In this document: positions 39,408 through 49,887 of the stretch, piece by piece
How the letters are laid out: each line of letters starts with the position of its first letter
How positions within the stretch are numbered: position 1 is the stretch's first letter
Assembly: GCA_024529925.1 (NCBI GenBank)
Contig: JAFEUB010001189.1
Location: forward strand, 419,001-483,000
Direction: 5' to 3'
Length of the DNA stretch: 64,000 nucleotides
Source: Ophthalmolycus amberensis
Taxonomy: Eukaryota; Chordata; Actinopteri; Perciformes; Zoarcidae
Translations under genes and position numbers: made by a program
The notes under the pieces: generated by a model
What the model was told of the DNA's origin: nothing
What the model saw: only the letters and a program-made list of their open reading frames with translations
The model's database searches: none

Positions 39408-42400
39408 CAGTTTCCTCATCGATGGTAAATATCCCCAGGCCGGATCCTTCTCGAATGGAGTATCGAATCTCTCCATCGCGCCCTTTGTCTTCGTCTTCAG
39501 CCGACACGGTCATCACAGAAGTCCCAACGAGTGTGTCCTCTTTTATAAATCCCTTTTCCATGAACGATCGGAACAAAGGTCGGTAGAGATTCTCGTTGAT
39601 GTCCACTACGTCCACCTCAATGAAACAGGTTGACGACAGGGACATGGGCTTCGCTTTGTCTTTAGCTTTTGCCGTCAGGTTGTACACCTGCTTCGTCTCG
39701 TAATCGAGACTCTGCACGATCCGCACGGCACCGCTGAGTTTGTCGACTTCAAAGTTCCCGTATCCATTGTCAATGAGGCTGTATCGTACCTGACTGGAAG
39801 GTCCGACGTCGGGGTCGTGAGCCTCCAGCCACATGATGACAGTACCGATAGGAAGGTCTTCCCTCACCTTCACGCGATAGTTGGGGGGGACGAACTTCGG
39901 CGGGTTATCGTTCACATCTTCCAGGGTGATTTTGAGCGGCACCGTGGACACTAACTGAGGCTCGTTCGCCGCCTGGTCGCGTGCCGCGATCTTCAAGACG
40001 TAAACCGGATGGAGCTCGCGGTCCAGCGGCCTCGTGACAGTCACCACACCGGTCTCCTCGTCAATCGCGAAATGATCCGTGCCCCCCAAAATTGAATACT
40101 TCACGATTCCATTATCTCCTTGATCTCTGTCCGTTGAATCCACCTGGATGATTTCCGTCCCGACCAGTGTGCCCTCGCTTATTTCTACTGAATACGAATT
40201 TTGCAGAAATTGAGGGCTGTTATCGTTGGCGTCCAGGATCTTAACACCCAAGAGGCGTGACGAGGATTTCTGTGGAATGCCGAGATCATAAACGGTAATG
40301 TTGAGGGTGTACTGGTCCGTTTTTTCCCTGTCGAGAGGAGAATACACCAAAAGCCAACCGGTTTCCATTTCTACTATGAAGCGGCTTTCTGTGTCTCCTC
40401 CTGAAATAACGTACACTAGTTTGCCATTGAAGGCGCTGTCCGCGTCTGTGGCACTTAAATGGACAATCCGGGCCCCAACGGGCAGGTCCTCTTTCACTTC
40501 AATAACACTGGGGAAAGACTCTGCAAACTGAGGAGTGTACCGGTTGACTGAGTGAAAGTCCATTAAGTTGTCATCCGGCTCGATGTGCATGTGGATCCTG
40601 CTGCCCTGAAGCAGCTTTTCGGCCAACATGGTCGCCACACCGGTCTCGACGCATTTAAGCTGGACCGGCTTGCGCGCCGTGACGACGGTTATGTTCATGA
40701 ACATCGGCCGGGTCTCGTGTTCGCCGTCCGTCGCGATGACTTGTAGACTGTGAAAGGACACTTTAGCTGTCTCCCCCTCGCTCAGCGTCTGCTTCAGTGA
40801 CAGCACGCCGGAGTTAGGGTTCAGCTCAAACAGATCGAGCTCATTGCCGGCTTTGATGTGGTACCGCACCAGCTGCAGCTCGTCGGCGTCTATGGCAGAC
40901 ACGGTTGTTATCTGCTCTCCCTCGCCGTGATCTCTCGGCACAGTCACTTCACAGTCTACGTTCTCAAACAAGGGCTTATTGTCATTCAGGTTGTTTAATG
41001 TGATGGTTACTGATGCCTCCACCTCTCTCCGGTAAGGCGATCCCCAATCGGACGCCCTGACTTTGAGATTATAAATCCTTGGCATGAGCTCATAATCTAG
41101 GACCTCTGAGGTGCTGATGACACCGGAGAAGTAGTCGATGACAAGCGGCTGAGGGCTCATATTGGCAATGGTGTAGGTCACGTAGCCGTTCTCGCCTCTG
41201 TCTAGATCAGTGGCTTTAACCGTTACCACACTGGTCCCTGTGGGTAGATTCTCATCAACACTGGCCTTGTAAAACGTCTGCTGGAACTCAGGTGCATTGT
41301 TATTCACATCAATCACGTCAACGATCACTTTTGTTGCCGCTTTTTTGTCCCCTGTGATCACGTCCAGCTCAAACCGGGGCGCAAAATCAGCATTGATTTG
41401 TCCTGCGGTGCTGATTAAGCCGGTATCTGGATTGATGGTAAATCTGTTCTTGTCAGACTTGTGTCTAAAGGCATACTTTAGCTGTGGATACTGTGGCAGA
41501 GCTGTTACCATAGTGACAGGTGTAAAAAGAGGGGCAAATTCACTCAGATTGACTCTGTAAACTGCCTTTTCGAATATGGGAGGGCCCACTTTGAACTGTG
41601 CAGAAGTGACATGTACCAATTTAACGGATGAAAATTGAGGGGGGCTGCCTTTGTCCTTAGCCTGTAGAGTGAGGTTGTATCCGAAAGGCTGGCTGTCCCA
41701 GTCCACCTCCTTGACCGCTTTTATTTTATACTCTTTGCTCCCGGGGCTGCTCCTCACAGCCTTGAACTGCTGAAGAGGGTCACCGGCAACAATACTCAGT
41801 GACGCAATCTCTCCGTTTGGTCCCTGGTCACCGTCCTCCACCGTCACAATAGCATAGGTGGGGTCGTGGTCTGCACCCGAGGGGGCCAAGGTGACGGCAG
41901 TGATCACGGGCGCATGCTCGTTGGCCTGCTCCACCCTCACTGCGAGCTTGGCCATGCTACTGAAGCCGCTGCTGCCGTACAGCTTCAGTCCTCTGTCCAC
42001 CGCGAAGATCTCCAGCTCGTACAGATTCGTGTCAGAGAAGTCGAGCTTGCCAGTCAGTGTCACCACGCCGCTCGTTGGATGAACCGCAAACATGTCCGTC
42101 CACTCCCTGAAACTGTAGTAGTATTCTCCGTTGGTACCGATATCCGCATCAGTGGCGGTGACCTTAGCCACGCTCGTGCGTATGGCCGTGTTCTCTGGCA
42201 GAGAGATGCTGTAGGATGTCGGTGAGAACAGAGGCCTCAGATCATTGGTGTCCTGTACCTGCACCTTAACTCGAGTGCGACACTCAAAATTGGTGCTCCT
42301 CTCCGAAGCTTTAACAGTCAGTATGTAGTGGTCCTTAACCTCCCGGTTCAGAATGGCAGTGCTGCCTCCTTTGGTCCTTACTCGCAAAAAACTGAAATCT

Positions 42401-42697
42401 CCCAGCAGGTAGTCCTCTGCTTTGAATAAGTTCTCATTGTCTCCAGAGACGATTTTGTACCGTATCTCCCAGGCCGGGTCTGTGATATAGATCCCCATCT
42501 TGGTGTGACTCTCTAAGTAAGTCTTAGCAGCAGAGTTCTCATATATGGTGGCGTTGTAAACAGAGTGGGTGAATTGCATGGAGGCGGCCCTCGCCATCCT
42601 TTGGTTCCCTGCGCAGCCACAGAGGAGCTGCAGGAGCAGCACGAGCAGTGAAACCGAGCGCTTCCCCATTATCGTACCGTGATCTTCACAGGAGCAC
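39408..42697 (-). CDS. fat1: FAT1-like atypical cadherin, large exon with start codon (exon 2)
   Basis: This exon encodes the N-terminus of a giant cell-surface cadherin that mediates cell contact and planar organisation. Translation starts at the ATG at 42669-42667 (MGKRS) and runs 1,087 codons plus one base. Residues 1 to about 20 form a hydrophobic signal peptide. Cadherin repeats follow at about 32-148, 149-256, 264-365, 366-462, 463-568, 569-665, 714-821, 822-926 and 927-1033, and a tenth begins. Calcium-linker motifs are visible: DTNDLRP, DVNNNAP, NLNDNKP, DANDNSP, DVNDNPP and DINEN. Phrases such as NREVKDHY and SLSIVAGDP favour FAT1 over FAT3. The acceptor is TTTCCAG before 42697 and the donor GTGAGT follows 39408 (phase 1). 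The same frame stays open 70 codons upstream of MGKRS, but that stretch is intron and 5' leader; the signal peptide fixes the start. One intact exon of this size is normal for FAT genes. Whether this is fat1a or fat1b cannot be told. Confidence 0.93.
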
Positions 42698-44187
42698 CTG
42701 GAAACAAACAAAAATAGAATTGTTAGTATTATAACATAATGCAAGTGGATTAAGTACATACAACTAGCTGGAATTACATTTAATGAAATCAGCCTTTTTC
42801 GACTATCATCGGCCATGGAAGGATCGGATTCCTTTCTCCACTGTGCGCTTTCCCCAGACCCCTTTAAATGCCATGACAAGTGATGGCTGGGCTGATAAAT
42901 GGCTAAATAGGTTCCATGTGGAAATAAAATAAAGCAGAGCAGTCAGTCAGGGGGAGAAGATCTAAGCCCGACCTGCTCCCATGTCTGCACACTGCCAGAT
43001 GCCAAATATGCGCGCTTCATAACAGAGGAACATAACGTATCCCAGCATGAGCGCAGAGAAAGAAATAAGAAGACATGGAAATCTGGTTTTCCTCATAAAT
43101 GCAACAAAAAAAAAATTCAATGCACATTTAATTATCATGTATGGGAATGCAATTAAAAAAATACATTTCTGGTCACTCACTAAGGATTTAACAGAGTTAT
43201 TAAAACAAGCAGGAACAACTATGTCGTAATACAATAACTTCCGTCTTCTGCCAGTAAGACCAGAAATGTTTAATCAAATGCAAGAGTGCCGCTTTCTTTG
43301 TCATCAAGCTGCAATCACTGATAAAACCACAGAGGAGATGACTACGAGACTGCTTTAAAATTGCACATTCATGCGTTTACAGCCGCTTTCAACGTCTCGG
43401 GCTGCGTGGGAGTCCGTACAAAGGCAAATAAAAGCGAGCCGGTGCAATGTGCGCGCAGCAGAGCGGCGTATAAAAGCTACATTATTTACTTTTGACCCGA
43501 GCAGGGTTTAGTTATTAACCCGACATAAAGCGTTAATAAGTGACAGAGCCTAACTAGGAAAACACCTTAAATCTAAAACTCATACCCCGCAGGTACAAAA
43601 GAACCATCTGCTTGTGGGCGACCATTGTAAAAAATGAATCCAGCTACAACTAAAACTTCTGGTTTATTATTTTACACATACGAGAAAAAAGGTTTTTCAT
43701 CTGCGAAATGTGGTTTCTCTGCAACCTCTAATCAGTGATCGGTTTTAATTCAACAACAAAATGTTAAGTCTTTCAAGAAAATAAGTTGCCAACAGACTAT
43801 TCCAGTTCAAACCCCATCCCCCATCTAAAGCCATTCAGTTCACGATGGTAGCCGTGCGCGGAGCAGAGATTTGCTCGAAGGAAAAGAAACACTCTACACT
43901 TTCCCCAACACAACGTGAAACAACGCATGAACTATTTCCAGGGTGAATAACAAACCACAAAAAAAACCTGTGCAATGAAAAACAACCCGAAACCAATAGT
44001 TTCGATGAGGCTAAACTTCTCCCTAAAGAGGGAAAGAAAGCAGCGGCGGCTGGTTTCTTCCACAGACCCGCAGCTCACAATAGCCGACCTAACCTATCTC
44101 AACTTTTCTTACTTGTCCCACAGATGCCCAAGCTACACGCGAAAGGAGCGGAAGGACCACCGAGTACAAAAACAACGATTCACGTAC
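42698..44187 (-). other. fat1 intron 1 (proximal part)
   Basis: Lies between the acceptor of the first coding exon and the nearest candidate 5' exon donor. It is AT-rich; I see no repeat family or coding exon here. A short exon cannot be ruled out. Confidence 0.5.
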
Positions 44188-44400
44188 CTCTTCTATTATT
44201 AATCTCGTATATTTGGAGGTTTTGCATGTAGTTTATGTAGTCCAAATCTCGGCATGGTAATACGTGGACTTGCCTCCTCTCCGCTGCTCCATCTACCACC
44301 ACCAGGCAGCCGCTCTCCTTGCCCCTCGCTGCTTCCCTTTCTCTCCCACTCTGGAGCTGTCCGGTATCTCTCCGCGCTGCGCACGTCCGGATCTACTTAC
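44188..44400 (-). other. fat1: Candidate untranslated first exon of fat1 (proximal)
   Basis: On the minus strand this GC-rich stretch ends GAAGAG at 44188, directly followed by the good donor GTACGT. A second donor, CCG before GTAAGT, lies at 44401. The stretch contains CpGs and purine-rich leader-like sequence and lies about 1.5 kb upstream of the first coding exon. FAT genes usually have a non-coding first exon. The transcription start cannot be placed from sequence alone. Confidence 0.33.
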
Positions 44401-45903
44401 CGGCTTGGCAGCGGGATGGAACCCTTTCCGCTGTGAACCCAGGACTTAGGGGAGCCTACTTTGATTTACTGCCACTGCATTGAAGCCTATATTTAACTAC
44501 AAAATATTCTATCGGAAAAAAAGGCTGTGTCCAACTAAATCAAATTAAACTTAATCTGGCAGCCACCACTTCACCTGTGACCCCATAGCCTTTCCTAGGA
44601 GCGTCCTTTTTACAGAAATGATATGTTGCTAAAACGTTCAAACCTCAAACATCCACTTGTGCGGGCATATTGATGATATAAAAAAAATCGATAATAGCTG
44701 TCATTGTTATTTTTCTCTTTCTTTGGCTCATTCAAATTGAGAGATGCACAGTGAGATGTAATTTAGGAATATGTGACACCCTGGTGTCACTTCTTAGTGA
44801 CTTTATCCAGCTACATTTTGTGTATTTTTCTTCATCTTTTCTCATCATAACAATAGCACGGCACGTAAGGTGTCCTTACAAAGGGCAAAACCTCGTCCTG
44901 TCCAAATGGAACTAACGTTAATCCAATATGCACCTGATCAGCTGCAGCCCAATCCACTTATGTGCCATGACGAGACTGTTTTCTGATAAATACAAATAAA
45001 AAAAGGTGAGTTCAGTTTGACCCCAGGCTGGCAAGCAAACAAACACTATACAGATAGCCAAATAGATAATAATGTGTGCACGCTGGGCTGAAAAATGACC
45101 CGTAAATTCACATCATAATTTTGTTGTCAGCATAAAAAGGTGGATAAACTCTCATTTGCAGATGAAATCGCAGTGCATGGCATCCCTGATGATGACAAAT
45201 GGGCTAATAATACTTGCAAATGCAAAATTCCTCGCGTGTGTGGCGGCAATTTAGGTGCTTTAACATCAATTCCGGGGATTATCTCCTTCTCACTAATGTT
45301 ATTGTCTTTTAATAGCCTGGGTTTAGGCCGAGGATGTAGAGTCCAGCAGTGCGTCGCAGGGTCTGCATTTTGGCAGTAGACCAGGGTTGACTGATGGTGG
45401 AGGTGCATCCGCCAAGAAGACGCTGATCCCATCAACCCCCACCCCTCCTCACACAGCCATCCTGACTGCTTCCCAGACCCAAAAAACTGCACCACATTCC
45501 CTCCACAGGCGCACAGGAGTGTGGCTGCTATGCGATTGATGGCGCTGTCTCACTGCTCTTGCCCGGACTGCAGCGATCCAGCTGGTGCGCCGGCAGAAAG
45601 CCTGTGCTGCATGCAGCTAGACAACTTGTCAACTTGTACTGCTCATGTGTGTTTGTGTCTGTGTGTGCGTGCGTGTCCGCGAGCGAGCTTGTCAGTGTGT
45701 GTGCAGGTGCGTTCGAGTGCGCTAAGCGTGCGTATTTGTGCATTTGGTTGTTTGGCACAAGTCAGACAGAAACACTCACTCCTCTTCAACGCCCTTTAAA
45801 ATATGCTCTGAGTCGAGCGCAAAGTTTTTAAGAGTAATTTTAACCTCATTTAGAAACAAGAACAACGAGCCCATATCTTTTGATTTCACTCAAAGCTACT
45901 CAC

Positions 45904-46100
45904 CAGAGCGGCTGGGTGATCGCCGGATGCCGCTCCAAACTGTTTGAGAGAACCCGTGTTCCTCTTCAGTCCCTCACAGTTTTCGATTCTGTTGCGGTCC
46001 GCTCAGAGTCATCGCACTATAGAGCTGAAGGCTACGCTTTGCCTCGCTCCTCTCCTCTGGATCAGGTGGAGTTGCATACTGTTGCTGCCTTCAGGTGATA
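45904..46100 (-). other. fat1: Candidate untranslated first exon of fat1 (distal)
   Basis: The minus strand reads GCCGCTCTG then GTGAGTAG, a near-ideal donor, with the exon ending at 45904. The preceding 200 bases are CpG-containing with no long open frame, as expected for a 5' leader. No TATA box is evident. It could be an alternative promoter exon to the one near 44.2-44.4 kb. The upstream boundary is approximate. Confidence 0.33.
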
Positions 46101-46238
46101 TCCGGAATATTGTAACCTTACTAGGAGCGCGCAAGAGGACAAAAGCAAAAAACAAAAAAGACAGTAAAGAAAGAGCAAAGTCGTCATTTTCTTGCCGTCA
46201 GTAGCCTACTCCCGTTCGGAAAAGTGAAGGAGGCACTA

Positions 46239-46260
46239 GGGGGGGGGGGGGGGGGGGGGG
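46239..46260 (+). repeat. Poly(G) run upstream of fat1
   Basis: Twenty-two consecutive G bases, about 330 bases upstream of the distal candidate first-exon donor (poly(C) on the fat1 sense strand). Confidence 0.92.
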
Positions 46261-47734
46261 AGAGAAAGGAAGTCACATATCAACAACTGATGGGGAAAGT
46301 GATGTCTTTGATTATTAGCCAAATATTTGTTACCCAGAAAAATGCCACTCATTCTGTTGAATTAACATGAACGTAAATTGTAGGTCTGATGCATATTGCA
46401 TCCGTTAGCATAGGTTCGTTTGATGCATTTAAAAAAAAAAAAAATCATCAATTAATACATATTTTGCAACAGGGCTATTTAAAAAAAAATAAAAAGCTAA
46501 GTCATTTGACAAAACCACAGTTTGAAAGTAGGAGCATATCAGATCTCCTTGAAGGCATCCACGATCTTACACTTTCAGCTCTGACGTCACACGCCTCTCT
46601 CATTCCTCACGTGCACAACTTAGTGCGTTGCTTGTGTTTCTCTCTCCAAAATCAAAGCCACCATTTCTTTTTATGTTTATTTGTTATGGATTCCTATGTT
46701 CATTCTGTTTATGGACATGTGTTCCCTGCGCCCTGTAAGAAGCCCCCGGCTATAGTTTTAACAGTGATCAGCCAACGCACGCATCAGAGGGGCAAAAGTC
46801 TCCGTTCAGCTTCCTGGGAACATGTGGTTAAACAACTAAACTCGACACCATGCTGTGAAGTGGCTGCCAAAGAATGCCGGAGCAGAGAGGGGCTGCTGGT
46901 CCAGCGTGAGGATCTCTGCCTAATGTCCATTCAGCACTGGCTCATTAAAGTCACATTTGCCCACAGGCTGAGTAAACGAACGAGACCTATGGGTTTAGTG
47001 TGTGTGAGGGAGAGAGAGAAGGAAGAAGGGAGGCTAGATTGAGCTTGTGTGTCAGAGAGCAAGTGTGCAATGTTTCATCTCTCTCTCTCATCTCTTGGTC
47101 TCCCCTCTATATCTCGCTCCCACTTTTGTCCCAGACAATGTTAGGTATCTGAAACAGCTTCTTTTTTCTTCTCGCCCCCCTTCCCTCGCTTAGCCTTCCC
47201 TCTGATCTGCCTGTAAAGCTTTAATTGAATTCAGGTCAGGTGACGCCCAGGGCTGCTTCCACTGCTTTGATCTCACAGAGCGTTTGCAGTCCTTGGCTGC
47301 TGGGGGTCAGGTTATAGCGCCTCATACACCCCTACATGTATGGGGAGGATGCTTAGTGTTTGCATTTGGGGAACACCTGCAATCCCTCAATGATAACTTA
47401 AATCAACATTATGGAGAGAATTTGAACTCGAAATCTGGAAGCACTTTTTGTTGGAGATTTATCATCATTTTTTACATCACTCTGTGCATATATTGGGACA
47501 GCTCGATGACTGACTCATCAGTTGTGTCTCCTGTGCCGTACTGGTGCGAAAGGTGCTCCAGTCCTCAGTCTAAAAGCCTCGGTATGACAGAGTCTACAGG
47601 ATGCTGCACATTCCCTCTCATGTAACACACTGCAGGCTCCATTTCCACTTAAATTCATACTAATACGCTACAGATCGGCCTGAGAGATGTTAGGAACAGG
47701 CACGGACTGATGTGCTGAGTGAGTTACACTCTCT

Positions 47735-47755
47735 CCCCCCCCCCCCCCCCCCCCC
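47735..47755 (+). repeat. Poly(C) run
   Basis: Twenty-one consecutive C bases preceded by a short CTCT tract. Confidence 0.92.
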
Positions 47756-48789
47756 GTGACCAATGTAGGTTCCCCTGCAACTTGAAACTGCAGAGAGATC
47801 AGGAAAAGATAGATGATTTGTAGTGCGCCTGCAGCAATATGCAGGTATCTGTTTCTGCAACTTCCAATCTGTGTAGAATCTGAATCCTGAGGCTGAGCTT
47901 AACTGTAAGAGAGATTGGAATAATTCAGTATCCATCCTGCTGTAGTGTCCTCGAGAAAAGACCCTGACCCTCCCAGAGCTGGTGCCACTGTTCTTGAGGT
48001 GAGCCTCTGTGCGGAGAGAGAATATTATCGCAAAATCACACAGTGTAACACGGTTACGGTACAAGTGTGGGGAGGAGGTTTTTTTTTTTTTTAGAAAATG
48101 ACATGATAAATTTATGGGGAATAATAATAAACAATTGACATTGCCCCTGCAGCTGGAGACAAACTGCTGTGCTCTGAAAATAAAGACTCCATGCTACCTC
48201 AAGCAAAGCAGGAGATTATCCCAGCAAAGCCCCTTGGTTGTAGAAGCTTCCGTAATTACCGAAAAAAAGAAAGACACAAGAAGACACAATATCTGGGGCA
48301 ACCTGTTTGGAGAGTTAACATTACTGCATTATTTATTTGGTGGTGTTACTTTAAGAGAGCATGCAAGTGCAAAATAAAATGGGTGCAATAGATCAGTGCG
48401 CTTCTCAGGTTATCATGAAAACCTGTACCGTGTCCCCATGGGAAATCAATACCCCCAAGCTTATAAACCCTGCATTTGACTCAGACTGGTTTGCATTTGG
48501 AGGCTCTTTGTTATTCACTGCTTCATAAGCCAAATACGATGGCCGTCCCTGGAGAGGTCCCCAGATGGATAGTGCATTCCAAATGCACTGTAAACAGACT
48601 GTTGGCCTTATTAATCCTGAGAAAAAAGTCCATCCAGCCACAGAAGAGAAAGGGCACTGCTGTTGATTTTATTTTAAAAATATTTTTCTGTATTGTGTTT
48701 TTTTCTGAAATGTGAAACTATTTTGCTGATGCAACTAAATTGTAATCACTTCACCCTTTGCAAGTTTGTATTAATATGTTAATATTAAA

Positions 48790-49458
48790 AGGAATAATTT
48801 GACATTTTGGGAAATATGGTTATTTATTTTCCCCAAATGATTTCTCGTTGAGCATTAGATGAGAAGATTGAGGTTACTCTCATTTGTTAAATCAGATGTG
48901 AGTGTATAGCCAGGTAGCTTAGCTTAGCATAAAGACTGGAGACAGGGAAACAGCTATAGTCGCTTTGTTCAAAAGTACCAAAATCAGCCGACCAGCACCT
49001 CTAAAGCTTACTAATGACGTTGTATCTTTTTTTTGTTCTGATTGATACCACTCTTGTACAAATGTACGATAAATACATAGCTGGGGTCAGCAGCTGGTTA
49101 GCTTATCTTAGCATTTCGATTGGAAACAGCTAGTCTCACACTGTCCGAAGGTTTAAAAAAAAAAAAAGAGCAGCTGTGAAGCTTGGTAATCGACACATTA
49201 TTTGTTTAATCCGAACAAAAACATAAGCGTAAGAATGCTAATTTGTGTTAATTAGTGGATTTTAGAGATGCTAGCAGTCATATTTTGTTACCTAAAGCCG
49301 GGTTAGCTGTTTAGCACGGCTTCCAGTCTTTATGCTAAGGTAAGATAACAAGCTGTTAACTGTAGCTTCAAATAGACAAACATAAAAGTGGTGACCTTCA
49401 TATCTTACTCAACCACAACGCACATAAGCATGATGCCCAAAACGTTGAACTATTCCAC
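48790..49458. mobile_element. Non-coding foldback element of a fish repeat family
   Basis: The left end (GGAATAATTTGACATTTTGG) and right end (CCAAAACGTTGAACTATTCC) are inverted partners. Inside, GTAGCTTAGCTTAGCATAAA near 48915 is mirrored by TTTATGCTAAGGTAAG near 49330. A second direct, diverged copy of the same block (TTAGCTTATCTTAGCAT, GGAAACAGCTAG) lies near 49098-49135. There is no coding capacity. I recognise the phrases from a repeat common in percomorph fishes but cannot name its superfamily with confidence. Confidence 0.65.
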
Positions 49459-49702
49459 CAAGCTTATCAGAGAAGTACATGTTTAATCGTGTAGCTCAGA
49501 TGCATTGAAACATGTTTATTTATGTGCTTCTTGTAAAATCACCTTTCCTCCTCTCTCCTCCAGAGACTGTGGACTCTAGAGTGCTGATTGACTGTCTGGG
49601 TCGAGTGGGTGGCTCGGGGAGATAATATCTCTGAAGAGCGTGTGTGCTAATCATGACTGCTCGGTGTATCTGTGTGCAGTGTCAATGCAAGTAAGATGTT
49701 TG

Positions 49703-49887
49703 ACTGAAGTCGAATTCATTTTTATGGTATAGACTCTATACCATAAAAATGAATTCGACTTCAGTACTTACATTACTTTATCCTCTATACTACAGAGGAT
49801 AAAGTAATGTAAGTACTGAAGTCGAATTCAAAAGCAGATTACATTACTTTATCCTCTATACTATAGAGGATAAAGTAATGTAATCTG
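49703..49887. repeat. Chain of three hairpins sharing arms
   Basis: Hairpin 1: arms 49703-49732 and 49736-49765 (30 bp, 3-base loop). Hairpin 2: arms 49750-49786 and 49794-49830 (37 bp, 7-base loop); its left arm reuses the last 16 bases of hairpin 1. Hairpin 3: arms 49835-49860 and 49862-49887 (26 bp, 1-base loop). All pairing is perfect by eye. The block CATTACTTTATCCTCTATA recurs in hairpins 2 and 3, and GAAGTCGAATTCA in hairpins 1 and 2. No coding potential. Confidence 0.9.

Noticed and set aside
41297..42225. Plus-strand open frames opposite the large exon
   Set aside because: Antisense shadows of the FAT1 coding exon with no independent features.
42670..42879. Using the upstream in-frame ATG at 42879 as the fat1 start
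   Set aside because: That part is intron and leader upstream of a strong acceptor; MGKRS with a proper signal peptide is the family-like start.
46389..47042. 217-residue plus-strand open frame as a protein-coding gene
   Set aside because: No recognisable domain, a lysine run from an A tract, no splice context and no homology that I recognise.
49703..49887. Interpreting the hairpin chain as a microRNA cluster or CRISPR array
   Set aside because: Arms are perfectly paired with tiny loops and share sequence between hairpins, unlike microRNA precursors; there are no regular repeats and spacers.
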